Position numbers and translations under genes: made by a program
Assembly (NCBI GenBank): GCA_963708165.1
Contig: OY970187.1
Span: 372,001-436,000 of the forward strand
Length of the DNA: 64,000 bases
Origin: Rubricoccus sp963708165
GTDB lineage: Bacteria; Bacteroidota; Rhodothermia; Rhodothermales; Rubricoccaceae
Direction of reading: 5' to 3'
The notes under the pieces: generated by a model
What the model was told of the DNA's origin: nothing
Databases searched by the model: none
What the model saw: the letters and a program-made list of their open reading frames with translations, nothing else
Shown: piece by piece, positions 32,502 to 41,575 of the stretch
Layout of the letters: each line of letters begins with the position of its first letter
Numbering within the stretch: the first letter of the stretch is position 1

Positions 32502-33950
32502 ATGACCCCGCACCTCTTCGTCCTCTTCGGCGCCACCGGCGACCTCGCGGCCAAGAAACTCTACCCCGCCCTCTACCGATCCTCTGGCGGCACCTCCAGC
32601 GCGCGCGTGCTCGGCGTCGGCCGCTCCGACTGGGACGACGCGCAGATTCGCGACGAGGCCGTGCGCGGGCTCACCGACGCGGGCATCGGCGAGAAGGAGG
32701 CGCGCGCGTGGGCCGACAGCACGTTGGCGTACGCTCGCGTCGAGGCGTACGACGACCTCGGGCCGGTCTTTGAGCGCGCCGCGGAGATCGAAGACGCCGG
32801 CGGGACAGACGGCAACCGCGCGTATTACCTCGCGCTGCCACCGAGCGCGTTTCCCGGCACCATCCGCGCGCTGGGCGAGCACGAGGCTGAGCGAGGCCGC
32901 TCGCCAGAGGACACCACCGAGCGCGACGGCTGGACGCGCCTCGTCATCGAAAAGCCGTTCGGCAGCGACCTCGCGAGCGCGCGCGAGTTGAACACGCTCG
33001 TCCACGAGTACTTCCGCGAGGCGCAGGTCTACCGCATCGACCACTTCCTCGGCAAAGAGACCGTCCAGAACCTGCTCGTCTTCCGCTTTGCGAACGCCAT
33101 GTTCGAGAATCTGTGGAGCCGCCAGCACGTCGAGAGCGTCGAGATCATCGTGGCAGAGACCAACGACGCCGAGGGCCGCGCGGGCTACTTCGACGGCGTG
33201 GGCACGATGCGCGACATGATCCAGAACCATCTCACGCAGCTCTTCACGCTCACGGCCATGGAGCCGCCCGCGCGCCTAGACGCCGACGGGATCCGCCGCG
33301 AAAAAAGCAAGGTGCTCACCTCCACGCGCACCGCCACCCCGCAGGACACCGTCTACGGCCAGTACGCCTCTGGCGAGGGCAAGGAAGCCTACACCAAGCA
33401 CGACGGCGTGGACGAAGGCTCCAAAACCGAGACCTTTGCGGCCGTCCAACTCCACGTCGACAACTGGCGCTGGCAGGGCGTACCGTTCGTGCTCCGCACC
33501 GGCAAGCGGCTCAAGGAGCGCCTGACCGAGATTATCGTCACGTTCCGGCGTCCGCCGGTTTCGCTGTTCGACACCGCAAAAAACGACTGCGCGCCCTCGG
33601 CCAACGTGCTCCGCATCCGCCTCCAACCCGACGAAGGCTTCCGGCTCTCGTTCGACGTCAAAGCCCCCGGCTCCGGCTTCTCGACCAGCACGCAGCACTT
33701 CGACTTCGACTACGCCGAGGCCTTTGGCGACCCGCCAGACGCCTACGAAACGCTTCTCCGCGACGTAGCCGCTGGCGACGCGACGCTGTTCGTCCACGCC
33801 GAAGAAGCCGAGCAGGCATGGCGCATCTACGAGCCGCTACTCGGCGCCGACATGCAGCCCGCCCTTTACACCACCGGCTCCTGGGGACCGCAAGAGGCCG
33901 AGCGCCTCGGCATCACCCTCGACCCCGCCACGCCCGCCCCCGACTGCTGA
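32502..33950 (+). CDS. zwf: Glucose-6-phosphate 1-dehydrogenase
   Basis: 482 residues; NAD(P)-dependent first step of the oxidative pentose phosphate pathway. Nucleotide loop FGATGDLAAKKLYPALY, VIEKPFGSDLASA, active-site RIDHFLGKETVQN and GVPFVLRTGKRLKERLTEI are all present. ATG 32502. The TGA overlaps the ATG of pgl (TGATG), so the next pathway step is translationally coupled. No gnd in the window. Confidence 0.98.
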   Translation: MTPHLFVLFGATGDLAAKKLYPALYRSSGGTSSARVLGVGRSDWDDAQIRDEAVRGLTDAGIGEKEARAWADSTLAYARVEAYDDLGPVFERAAEIEDAGGTDGNRAYYLALPPSAFPGTIRALGEHEAERGRSPEDTTERDGWTRLVIEKPFGSDLASARELNTLVHEYFREAQVYRIDHFLGKETVQNLLVFRFANAMFENLWSRQHVESVEIIVAETNDAEGRAGYFDGVGTMRDMIQNHLTQLFTLTAMEPPARLDADGIRREKSKVLTSTRTATPQDTVYGQYASGEGKEAYTKHDGVDEGSKTETFAAVQLHVDNWRWQGVPFVLRTGKRLKERLTEIIVTFRRPPVSLFDTAKNDCAPSANVLRIRLQPDEGFRLSFDVKAPGSGFSTSTQHFDFDYAEAFGDPPDAYETLLRDVAAGDATLFVHAEEAEQAWRIYEPLLGADMQPALYTTGSWGPQEAERLGITLDPATPAPDC

Positions 33951-34675
33951 TGGACATCGACGTACAGGTCTACCCCCACACGCTCGCCCTCGCGCACGCC
34001 TACGCCGAGGCGACCGCCACCGGCCTTCGCTCGGCACTAGAGGGCGAGCCCCGCGCCACGCTCTGCATCACCGGCGGCTCGACGCCAGAGGCCGCCTACA
34101 GGCTTCTGGCGGAAGCCGACCTGCCGTGGAACCGCATCCACATCTTCTGGACGGACGAGCGCATGGTGCCGCCGGACCACGAGCAGAGCAACTACGCGAT
34201 GGCCAAGCGCACGCTCCTCGACGCCTCTGGCGTGCCCGAGAGCAACATCCACCGGATGCAGGGCGAGCTGCACCCGAAGGAGGCCGCCGCAGACTACGAA
34301 TCGGTCATCCATCAGTTTTTCGGCGAGGACCCGGTCTCGTTCGACGTGCTGCACCTCGGGATGGGCACAGACGGTCACACGGCCTCGCTCTTTCCCGGCG
34401 ACCCAGGTCTGGACGAGTACGAGCGCTGGGCAGTCCCAACGCGCGCGCCCGCTAGCGCGGAGATCCGCCAGAGGCTCTCGCTCTCGTTCCTCGCGCTCGA
34501 TACCGCACGGCTCGCACTCGTGATGGTGGCGGGACGGAAAAAGGCCCAGGCGTTTGCCGACGCCATCGCCGCCTACGAGTCCGAGACGCTCGCCCCGCCG
34601 CCGGTCACGCGCGTGCGACCCAGTGGCGACCTGGTGTGGATGATCGACCGCGAACTCGCGCAAGAGGCCTCCTAG
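33950..34675 (+). CDS. pgl: 6-phosphogluconolactonase
   Basis: 241 residues of the SOL/DevB type, hydrolysing the lactone made by Zwf. Motifs: CITGGSTPEAAYRLL, HIFWTDERMVPPDHEQSNYA and LHLGMGTDGHTASLFPG. Coupled to zwf by overlapping codons. Its stop is followed immediately by an inverted motif pair that looks like a terminator. Confidence 0.96.
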   Translation: MDIDVQVYPHTLALAHAYAEATATGLRSALEGEPRATLCITGGSTPEAAYRLLAEADLPWNRIHIFWTDERMVPPDHEQSNYAMAKRTLLDASGVPESNIHRMQGELHPKEAAADYESVIHQFFGEDPVSFDVLHLGMGTDGHTASLFPGDPGLDEYERWAVPTRAPASAEIRQRLSLSFLALDTARLALVMVAGRKKAQAFADAIAAYESETLAPPPVTRVRPSGDLVWMIDRELAQEAS

Positions 34676-34703
34676 CCTCTGGCGTGAGGTGCCGCCAGAG
34701 GCT
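34674..34703 (+). terminator. Inverted motif pair as probable terminator after pgl
   Basis: AGCCTCTGGCG (34674-34684), an 8-base loop, CGCCAGAGGCT (34693-34703): an 11-bp perfect stem followed by TTGCC. It begins inside the pgl stop codon. Same 8-base loop as the pair at 16291-16318. Confidence 0.6.
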
Positions 34704-34735
34704 TTGCCGCGGTGCGTTAGACGCGGCGCGCGGCG

Positions 34736-36142
34736 GTGTCTTGGTGGCGTTCGACCTCACCACGATGTCCGCTTCCCCTTCTGCCTCTGGCGACCGCCGC
34801 CTGTGTCTCCGAACCCGTCGTCGCCGAGCCTGTCGTCGCCGAGCCGGACGCGCCGGTGTCTCGCGTGCCCGAGGCGGTCATTCAAGATGCGTGGGCGCGG
34901 CTGCTCTTCGACACCTCGCGCCTCACGACCACGACCGGACAGCCGGTCACGGTTGTGGCGCCAGGCGACCTCAACCGCGGCTCCGGGCCCGATTTCTCCA
35001 ACGCCACCCTGCGCATCGGCACGCCGCCAGAGGCCCTGCTCTGGACCGGCGACGTGGAGATCCACCGCACCAGCGCCGAGTGGAACCAGCACCGCCACCA
35101 CGAGGACCCGGCCTACCGCCGCGTCGTGCTTCATGTTGTGCTCTCGCCAGATTATGCGACCGGCACCATTGCGCGAGACGACGGCACGATCATTCCCGAG
35201 CTCGTGCTGCTGCCGCACCTCGACCGCTCGCTGCGCGCGCTCGTCCACGACTTCCACACGCAGCCTCTGGCGCAGGCGCCCTACTGCTCCCCGCGGTGGC
35301 ACGAGGTGCCAGAGGCCGACCGCCGGGCGTTTCTCCGTGTGACCGGCGCCGAGCGGTTGCGCGAACGTGCCCGGCGCCTGGCGCGAGCCTTCGAGAGCAC
35401 ACCAGACACAGAGCACTTGCTGGTCTCCGCCGTTTTCCGCGCGCTGGGCTACGCACCCAATGCGGGCGCGATGGAGCGTCTCAGCCAGCGCCTCCCTCTC
35501 GACATCGCGCGTAGGCTCGGCACCCACGACGACCTGTACGCGCTACTCGTGGGCCTCGCTGGACTCACCGACACCCGCTTCTTCAGCGAGGACGTGGAGG
35601 AACGCTTCAGCGCCCTCGCAGCACTCCACGACCTGCCACGCCCCATGGCACCCGAGTCCTGGCGCCACGGCGGCCGCCCCGCCAACGCCCCCCGCCGACG
35701 CCTCGCGCAGGCGGCGGCGCTGCTCGGCGCCAGAGGCCTCTTGCGCGATGAGCCTCTGGCGCGGCTGGGCGAGGCGCTCGCACTCACAGCGCCCGTCAAA
35801 GCACTCCGCGACCTCATCCGCCAGAAGCCCGTCCCAGACGTTCCCGCTATCGGCGCCGCCCGCGCCGACGTGATCCTGGCCAACGCCGTGCTGCCGGTTC
35901 TCTACCTAGATGCGGAACTGCGAGAGGACCCCGCTGCCGAAGCGCTCGTGCTGGGTGCGCTCGACGCGCTCCCGTCTGAGAAAAACCGCGTCACGCGCGC
36001 GTTCGCAGATGCTGGCTTACAGCCACGCTCGGCGCTCGCGTCGCAAGGCGCGCACCAGCTCGCCGAGGCCTACTGCGAGGAAGGCCGCTGCGCGCGCTGC
36101 GCCATCGGCACGCAACTGTACCCCGCACTGGCGAGCCTGTAG
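34736..36142 (+). CDS. DUF2851 family protein
   Basis: About 468 residues matching the Bacteroidota family DUF2851: PEAVIQDAWARLLFDTSRL, LNRGSGPDFSNATLRIG, WTGDVEIHRTSAEWNQHRHH, YRRVVLHVVLS and the C-terminal AYCEEGRCARCAIGTQLYP, which carries a Cys cluster. The function is unknown. The N-terminal 45 residues are low complexity (VVAEPVVAEP from a 15-base duplication), and the start is uncertain: GTG 34736 is in frame, ATG 34765 is not, so a further frame error is possible. Confidence 0.88.
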   Translation: MSWWRSTSPRCPLPLLPLATAACVSEPVVAEPVVAEPDAPVSRVPEAVIQDAWARLLFDTSRLTTTTGQPVTVVAPGDLNRGSGPDFSNATLRIGTPPEALLWTGDVEIHRTSAEWNQHRHHEDPAYRRVVLHVVLSPDYATGTIARDDGTIIPELVLLPHLDRSLRALVHDFHTQPLAQAPYCSPRWHEVPEADRRAFLRVTGAERLRERARRLARAFESTPDTEHLLVSAVFRALGYAPNAGAMERLSQRLPLDIARRLGTHDDLYALLVGLAGLTDTRFFSEDVEERFSALAALHDLPRPMAPESWRHGGRPANAPRRRLAQAAALLGARGLLRDEPLARLGEALALTAPVKALRDLIRQKPVPDVPAIGAARADVILANAVLPVLYLDAELREDPAAEALVLGALDALPSEKNRVTRAFADAGLQPRSALASQGAHQLAEAYCEEGRCARCAIGTQLYPALASL

Positions 36143-36153
36143 CGCCTTAATGT

Positions 36154-36171
36154 GCCTCTGGCGCCAGAGGC
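36154..36171. repeat. 18-bp palindrome of the GCCTCTGGCG motif
   Basis: Perfect GCCTCTGGCGCCAGAGGC 11 bases after the DUF2851 stop. The rest of the 272-base spacer holds another head-to-head pair (36236-36253), one single motif copy and a small CTCTCCCCTGGAGAG hairpin, but no gene. Confidence 0.9.
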
Positions 36172-36414
36172 GCTTCACCTCTCCCCTGGAGAGATGCGCG
36201 CAGAGGGGGTTACGCCACATCCTGCCTTCGAGTCTCGCCAGAGGCCTCTGGCGAAGGAACGGGGTGAGACAGGTAGCGGCGTGACCGCTCGAGCAGAGAA
36301 CACGCCCCTGCTCTGCGTGAAAACACCGGGAGGCCTCTGGCGGAGCAACATCACGAAGGAGCGCGAGTACGAGCTTTCAATCCAGAGTGAAAGTTCAGAA
36401 GCCCGCCTACGCTC

Positions 36415-37449
36415 GTGCCCGCTACGCTCACCGCCCCCGTTACCCCGCCAGAGGCTCTCGGTCTCGCTGGCGTCACGCCCGTCTCGCTGGCTGAGATCCG
36501 CGAGCCCGTCGAGACTGCGCTGGGCACGTTTCGCGACCACTTCCGCGAGGCGATGCGCTCGGACGTGACCATCTTGGACCGCGTGACGCAGTACGTGCTG
36601 CGCCGCAAAGGCAAGGAGATCCGCCCGACGCTGGTGCTGCTCGCCGCTGAGATGTGCGGCGGCGTGCGCGAGGAGAGTTACACCGCAGCTGCGCTGGTAG
36701 AACTGCTCCACACCGCCACGCTCGTCCACGACGACGTCGTGGACGAGGCCGAGACGCGCCGCGGCGTGCTCGCCATCCACCGGCGGTGGAAGAACAAAGT
36801 CGCCGTGCTCTTCGGCGACTACCTGCTCAGCCGTGGCCTGCTGCTCGCGCTCGATGCGAAACAGTACGCGCTGCTCCACACCATGTCCGACGCCGTGCGG
36901 CGCATGAGCGAGGGCGAGCTGCTGCAGATCGAGACGGCTCGCAAGCTGGACATCACCGAGGAGACCTACTTCCGAATCATCGGTGACAAAACAGGCTCTC
37001 TCATCGCCGCCTGCCTCGCCGCTGGCGCCGAAAGCGCAGGCGCCGACGAGGCCACCGCCGGCCACGCGCGCGAGATCGGAGAAAAGCTGGGTCTGGCCTT
37101 CCAGATCCGCGACGACCTGTTCGACTATGACAACTCGAACACGGGCAAGCCTGCGGGCCTGGACTTGCAGGACCGCAAAATGACGCTGCCGCTGATCGCT
37201 GCGCTCAACCTCTCGCCAGAGGCCGAGCGCGCGCGCATCATGCGCATCGTCAAAAAGCGCCGCAAGTCGCCCGGCAAGATCCGCGAGGTCGTGGCCTGGG
37301 TGCACGCCTCTGGCGGCGTCGGCGCGGCACGTGCGCGGATGGAAAACCTGGCAGGCGAAGCGGCCGAAGGGCTGCGCACGTTTCCACCCGGCGAGGCGCG
37401 GGAAGCACTTATCGGGCTCTGCGCGTTCGTCGTCGCCCGCAAACGCTAG
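36415..37449 (+). CDS. Polyprenyl diphosphate synthase
   Basis: 344 residues of the trans-isoprenyl diphosphate synthase family, which chains isopentenyl units for quinone or carrier lipids. First Asp-rich motif LVHDDVVDEAETRRG, second QIRDDLFDYDNSN, plus KGKEIRPTLVLLAA and GDKTGSLIAACL. It resembles octaprenyl/solanesyl synthases more than short-chain enzymes, but the product length cannot be read here. GTG start. Confidence 0.95.
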   Translation: MPATLTAPVTPPEALGLAGVTPVSLAEIREPVETALGTFRDHFREAMRSDVTILDRVTQYVLRRKGKEIRPTLVLLAAEMCGGVREESYTAAALVELLHTATLVHDDVVDEAETRRGVLAIHRRWKNKVAVLFGDYLLSRGLLLALDAKQYALLHTMSDAVRRMSEGELLQIETARKLDITEETYFRIIGDKTGSLIAACLAAGAESAGADEATAGHAREIGEKLGLAFQIRDDLFDYDNSNTGKPAGLDLQDRKMTLPLIAALNLSPEAERARIMRIVKKRRKSPGKIREVVAWVHASGGVGAARARMENLAGEAAEGLRTFPPGEAREALIGLCAFVVARKR

Positions 37450-37496
37450 CCCGCGCGACAGGCATCTGCATTCGAGCCGCGCCAGAGGCCCGGCGG

Positions 37497-37524
37497 TTTG
37501 CGCCCTCTGGCGTGGCTAGGTTTG
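37497..37524 (+). promoter_or_regulatory. Promoter of the MBL-fold gene (TTTG / TAnnTTTG)
   Basis: -33 TTTG at 37497-37500 inside GGCGGTTTG, 16 bases, then TAGGTTTG (37517-37524), an exact TAnnTTTG. It ends 22 bases before the GTG start. The -33 box lies in the loop of an inverted motif pair (CGCCAGAGG 37480-37488, CCTCTGGCG 37504-37512), the same order as at ddl. Confidence 0.75.
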
Positions 37525-37546
37525 GGGCACGCTTCCGTCCCCTCTC

Positions 37547-38341
37547 GTGACGATTCACCTTCTCGGCACCGGCGCCTCCGTCAGCGACACCGACCGCACG
37601 ACCACCATGCTGGCCTTCGAGGAGGCCGGTGAGTACTTCCTGGTCGATTGCGGCGCCGACGCGGCGCGCGAACTCGCGCGCGCTGACCTCGACCCGGCGC
37701 AGCTGCAAGCCATCGTGCTCACGCACGAGCACCCGGACCACGTCTCGGGCTTCGCTCTGCTCATCGAAAAGATGTGGCTGCTGGGCCGCCGCGAGCCCAT
37801 TCCCATCTACGGCCCGCCGAGCGCTATCCGCGTCGCGCGGACGTGCTTCCAGAGCTACGCCACCGACCGCTGGGAAGGCCTGCCCGAGCGCGAGTATCAC
37901 GAGATCGAGATGGCCTCTGGCGCCCATGTATTCGCGACCGACGCGTTTCGCGTCACCTGCGCTCCCGTCGACCACCCCGTACCGACGGTCGGCCTGCGCG
38001 TCGAGGCGGCCTCTGGCGCCATCGCGGCGTACTCCGCCGACACCGCCAAAGCGGAGTCTGTAACCGATCTCGCCAGAGGCGCTTCGGTGCTGGTCCACGA
38101 GGCCACAGGCCACCTGCCGGGCGTACACGCCTCGGCGGAGGAAGCCGCTGAGACTGCTCGCGAGTCGGGCGTGAGCCGTTTGGTCCTCGTCCACATCCCG
38201 CCGGGCTGCTCAGACGATGACCTGGTAGACGCCCGCTCCATCTTCCCGCACACCTCGTGGGGACACGACGGGCAGCAGCTCAACGTCTCCTCATCCCAGG
38301 CGCAGCCTCTGGCGCCAGAGGCCCGTTCGATCCCGCTCTAG
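37547..38341 (+). CDS. Ribonuclease Z-like metallo-beta-lactamase-fold protein
   Basis: 264 residues. IHLLGTGASVSDTDRTTTM at the start and LVDCGADAAREL lead to the metal motif VLTHEHPDHVSGF; later metal ligands are in APVDHPVPTVG, AYSADTAK and LVLVHIPPG. This resembles the short RNase Z/ElaC-like hydrolases, but the flexible exosite arm is not obvious, so tRNA 3'-end processing is only one possibility. None of the tRNAs in the window except tRNA-Gly encodes CCA, so an RNase Z activity would be needed somewhere. Confidence 0.85.
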   Translation: MTIHLLGTGASVSDTDRTTTMLAFEEAGEYFLVDCGADAARELARADLDPAQLQAIVLTHEHPDHVSGFALLIEKMWLLGRREPIPIYGPPSAIRVARTCFQSYATDRWEGLPEREYHEIEMASGAHVFATDAFRVTCAPVDHPVPTVGLRVEAASGAIAAYSADTAKAESVTDLARGASVLVHEATGHLPGVHASAEEAAETARESGVSRLVLVHIPPGCSDDDLVDARSIFPHTSWGHDGQQLNVSSSQAQPLAPEARSIPL

Positions 38342-38377
38342 CGCGCTAAGGCGGGCTGTCGGCCACACGCCAGAGGC

Positions 38378-38944
38378 TTAGCGAACGGTCACGCGGTCCG
38401 GCACGATAAACGCGTTGTCGTACTGGCGGCGCACGAACTCCAGCGCGGCGTCGGCCTCGTCTTGAAACTCGAAGGCACCGGCGCGCACGCGGTAGTACGG
38501 CTGCACAAAGGCGACGACGATCTCCAGATTGCGCGGCGCGCCCGCGCGGCCTCTGGCGTCGCGCCACCACGCTGCAGCGGCGTCCCGCATCCGCTCGGCT
38601 GACTGGCGATCTTCGCTGCGGCCGATGTGAATGCGGAAGCCGTCCACTTCGCGCGGCTGCCCTTCGTTCGTTGGCGCGGAGACCGTACCCGGAAGTTGAA
38701 CCGAGCCCTGCATCGTGCGCGCAGGCACATCGTGCTCGATCGCGACTGTAGCGGGCGGCTTGGCGTCGTAGCGCGACGGGTCGAACGTCTCGTAGCTGGG
38801 GTAGCCTGCGACCGGCGCGCTGGGATCCACCTCGGGGCCATCGCCACCATCGGTGATGGGGCCAGAGCCGGAGCACGCTGCGAGGGCAGGGAGAAGCGCG
38901 AGGAGCGCGAGGGCGCGAAGAGTGCGTCCGGCAGAGGTCGTCAT
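38378..38944 (-). CDS. SPOR-domain lipoprotein
   Basis: 188 residues. Lipoprotein signal RALALLALLPALAAC; a disordered, proline-rich middle; and a C-terminal SPOR-like domain: VDGFRIHIGRSEDRQSAERM and FVQPYYRVRAGAFEFQDEAD, then AFIVPDRVTV. SPOR domains bind denuded peptidoglycan glycans, often at division sites. Convergent with the MBL gene (36-base gap). Confidence 0.85.
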   Translation of the reverse strand: MTTSAGRTLRALALLALLPALAACSGSGPITDGGDGPEVDPSAPVAGYPSYETFDPSRYDAKPPATVAIEHDVPARTMQGSVQLPGTVSAPTNEGQPREVDGFRIHIGRSEDRQSAERMRDAAAAWWRDARGRAGAPRNLEIVVAFVQPYYRVRAGAFEFQDEADAALEFVRRQYDNAFIVPDRVTVR

Positions 38945-38985
38945 CGGTGAAGCGGTGGGTGGAGCCTCTGGCGCTAGCAGGTCGC

Positions 38986-39828
38986 CTAGTAGGCCGCGTC
39001 GGAAGTGAGGCCTTTCAAGATAGCCACCCCTGCGCTGGCCCCAAGACGCGTCGCACCGCTTTCGACCATACGGTAGGCGTCCTCGGCCGACCGAATTCCG
39101 CCAGAGGCCTTGACGCCCATTCCCTCGCCCACCACGCGGCGCATCAGCGCCACGTCGGCGGGGCTCGCGCCGCCAGAGGCAAACCCGGTGGACGTCTTGA
39201 CGAAGTCGGCGCCCGCGTTTTGCGCGAGCACGCAGGCGATCACCTTTTCCTCGTCGGTGAGCAGTGCCGTTTCCAGGATCACCTTGACCGTTCGGCCGCC
39301 AGCGGCGCTTACCACGGCGCGGATGTCGGCCTCGACGCGGTCATACTGCTCGCTCTTCATCCGCCCGATGGCGAGCACCATGTCGATCTCCTCGGCGCCG
39401 TCGCGTACGGCCTGCTCGGTCTCGAACGCTTTGACCGGCGTGCGCACCGCGCCATGCGGAAACCCGACGACGGTACACACCTTCGACGGGCGCCCACCCA
39501 ATTCCTCTGCGGCCACAGGCACCCAGACAGGGCTCACGCACACGCTCGCGAAGCAGTACTCGCGCGCCTCGCCGCACAGTTCGCGGATCTGCGCCTCGGT
39601 TGTGTCGGGCTTGAGAACCGTGTGGTCGATCAGCCGCGCGATGGGCGGCGCGAGCGTACACGCGTCAGCCGAGCCGGTCTTGTCGGCACGCAACCCGAAG
39701 CGGCTGGCGCCGACGCCGACCATCGTTTCGAGCGCTTCGCCGAGCGCGGTCCGCGCCGTGACGTCCATGCGTGCAGCACCATCGCCGGTCAGGCGCGAGA
39801 TGAGATCGGTTTTCTGAGCGTCGGTCAC
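38986..39828 (-). CDS. deoC: Deoxyribose-phosphate aldolase
   Basis: 280 residues; cleaves 2-deoxyribose-5-phosphate in nucleoside salvage. ARLIDHTVLKPDTTEAQI, VGFPHGA, VKVILETALLTDEEK and the Schiff-base Lys in DFVKTSTGFASGGA, plus GVKASGGIRS. The first roughly 70 residues before LIDHT are longer than in E. coli DeoC but are common in this phylum. GTG 39828 fits best. Monocistronic, between the SPOR lipoprotein and the NtrC regulator. Confidence 0.96.
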   Translation of the reverse strand: MTDAQKTDLISRLTGDGAARMDVTARTALGEALETMVGVGASRFGLRADKTGSADACTLAPPIARLIDHTVLKPDTTEAQIRELCGEAREYCFASVCVSPVWVPVAAEELGGRPSKVCTVVGFPHGAVRTPVKAFETEQAVRDGAEEIDMVLAIGRMKSEQYDRVEADIRAVVSAAGGRTVKVILETALLTDEEKVIACVLAQNAGADFVKTSTGFASGGASPADVALMRRVVGEGMGVKASGGIRSAEDAYRMVESGATRLGASAGVAILKGLTSDAAY

Positions 39829-39915
39829 GGGGCGGAGAGGAAATGGGCGTCGCGCAAGGTGCACGCCCGAGGTGGAGCGGCGCAAGCGCCAGAGGCGGAA
39901 GCGTGCGGGAAGACC

Positions 39916-39933
39916 GCCTCTGGCGCCAGAGGC
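39916..39933. repeat. 18-bp palindrome of the GCCTCTGGCG motif
   Basis: Perfect GCCTCTGGCGCCAGAGGC in the 136-base spacer between deoC and the NtrC regulator, with further motif copies on either side (39889, 39951). Confidence 0.9.
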
Positions 39934-39964
39934 GGTGCCTCGGACAGGTCGCCAGAGGCGAGAG

Positions 39965-41356
39965 CTACGCGGAGAGAGCTTCGACCTCCTCGTCCAGGTT
40001 GTACTTCTTACGCTTCTCCCAGAGCGTCTTCTTGGAGATGCCGAGCACCTTGGCGACCTCGGAAAAGGGCGCTTTCATCTCTGCGAGCGTGTGGCGGATG
40101 TAGGCGTGCTCCAGGTCTTCCAGGCTACCGCGCTCGCGGAAGCGGAACGCGCCGTCGTCCTCCATCGACGCGAAGGCGTCGGACTTCATGAGGATGAGGT
40201 CGCTTGCATCCAGCCTGGGCGTCTTGGCGAAGATCAGCGCGCGCTCCAACACGTTGCGAAGCTCGCGGACGTTGCCGGGCCAGTCGTGGCTCTTGAGCGT
40301 GGCCTCGGCCTCTGGCGTGAAGCCGTCGAACGGTTTGTGGAACTCGCCCGCGAAGCCCGCGGCCACCTTCTCGGCGATCGTCACGGCGTCATCGCCCATG
40401 CGGCGCAGCGGCGGCAGCTTGAGCGTGACGACGTTGATGCGGTAGAGGAGGTCTTTGCGGAACTCCTTTTCGCCCACGCGCTCCTCTAGGTTGGCGTTGG
40501 TCGCGCAGACGATGCGCGTAGAGACCTTGATGTTCTCCGTTCCGCCCAGGCGGCGGAACTGGCGGCTTTCGAGAAACGAGAGCAGCTTGGCCTGAAGCGG
40601 CAGGCTCATCGAGTCGATCTCGTCCAGAAAGAGCGTGCCGCCATCGGAGATTTCGAGCAGGCCGGGCTTGGCCGCTCGCGCATCAGTAAAGGCGCCCTTT
40701 TCGTAGCCGAAGAGTTCGGATTCGAGCAGGTTGTCGGGCAGCGCTGCGCAGTTGATCTCCATGAACCGCCCGCTCGCCCATCGCGACTCGTAGTGGATCG
40801 TCTGGGCGACGAGGTTCTTACCCGTCCCCGTCTCGCCACGCACGAGCACGATGGTATTCGGGATGTCCTTGAGCGTCTGAATCGTGTCCCGCACCTCCTG
40901 CACCTCGGCACTCGTTCCGATGATCTTGGAGACCGAGTTCTTCTTTTTGCGCTCGCGCTTGATCTCTTGAAGCTCTTGCTTGTCCGAGTAGAGGTCGAGC
41001 GCTTTGCTCAGCAGCGCGCGCATCTCCTCCAAGTTGACCGGCTTCTGGAGGTAATGAAACGCGCCCATGCGCATCGCCTCCACGGCCGTCTGCACACTGG
41101 AGTGCGCCGTCATCAGAATGACGGGGATCGTGACGCCTTTCTCGCTCAGCGCTTCCAAGACCTGCATGCCCGACACGTCGGGCATCATGAGATCGGTCAG
41201 AACGAGGTCGGGCGGATTGGCCGAGTCGAGGCTGTCGAGAAACTCCGAGGCGCGCGTGTACGCTTTGACGGCGTAGCCGTCGCGCTGCAGCACTTTGGCA
41301 AACAGGTCTCCAATCTTGGGGTCGTCGTCGATGACGACGATGTGCTTCTGGCTCAT
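39965..41356 (-). CDS. NtrC-family sigma-54-dependent response regulator
   Basis: 463 residues. Receiver domain (VVIDDDPKIGDLF, phospho-Asp in LVLTDLMMPDVSG, LMTAHSS, YLQKPVN); AAA+ domain with Walker A VRGETGTGKNLVAQ, the sigma-54 contact loop FGYEKGAFTDA, Walker B GGTLFLDEIDSM and LLYRINVVTLKLPPLR; Fis-type HTH at the end (FSEVAKVLGISKKTLWEKRK). It activates sigma-54 promoters on phosphorylation. No cognate kinase gene is adjacent, so it may be an orphan. Confidence 0.96.
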   Translation of the reverse strand: MSQKHIVVIDDDPKIGDLFAKVLQRDGYAVKAYTRASEFLDSLDSANPPDLVLTDLMMPDVSGMQVLEALSEKGVTIPVILMTAHSSVQTAVEAMRMGAFHYLQKPVNLEEMRALLSKALDLYSDKQELQEIKRERKKKNSVSKIIGTSAEVQEVRDTIQTLKDIPNTIVLVRGETGTGKNLVAQTIHYESRWASGRFMEINCAALPDNLLESELFGYEKGAFTDARAAKPGLLEISDGGTLFLDEIDSMSLPLQAKLLSFLESRQFRRLGGTENIKVSTRIVCATNANLEERVGEKEFRKDLLYRINVVTLKLPPLRRMGDDAVTIAEKVAAGFAGEFHKPFDGFTPEAEATLKSHDWPGNVRELRNVLERALIFAKTPRLDASDLILMKSDAFASMEDDGAFRFRERGSLEDLEHAYIRHTLAEMKAPFSEVAKVLGISKKTLWEKRKKYNLDEEVEALSA

Positions 41357-41400
41357 CGTGCGTGGGTGCGGTGGGGAAGACAGCGCCAGGGGTTGGCAAT

Positions 41401-41415
41401 GTTACGAATCGTAAC
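41401..41415. promoter_or_regulatory. Perfect 15-base palindrome upstream of the NtrC regulator
   Basis: GTTACGAATCGTAAC, 7-bp arms around one base, 45 bases upstream of the regulator's start in an AT-richer patch. It looks like an operator site for a dimeric protein, perhaps autoregulation. The rest of the 219-base spacer (41357-41575) is packed with motif copies and holds no gene. Confidence 0.5.
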
Positions 41416-41575
41416 GATTCCGCGCCAGAGGCCTCTGGCGGCGAATGGGGCCGCAGGCACATCATCAGGAGCCTCGCACACCTGAAACCGCCCGATGCAG
41501 AGGCCGGACACACAAAGGCCTCTGGCGACACGGAGCCGCCAGAGGCCAATCTTTGCGCGTGCACGTCGCCAGAGG

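Noticed and set aside
41380..41420. Sigma-54 promoter (TGGC...TTGC) upstream of the NtrC gene
   Set aside because: A TTGGCA sequence is present, but no GC pair at the required distance.
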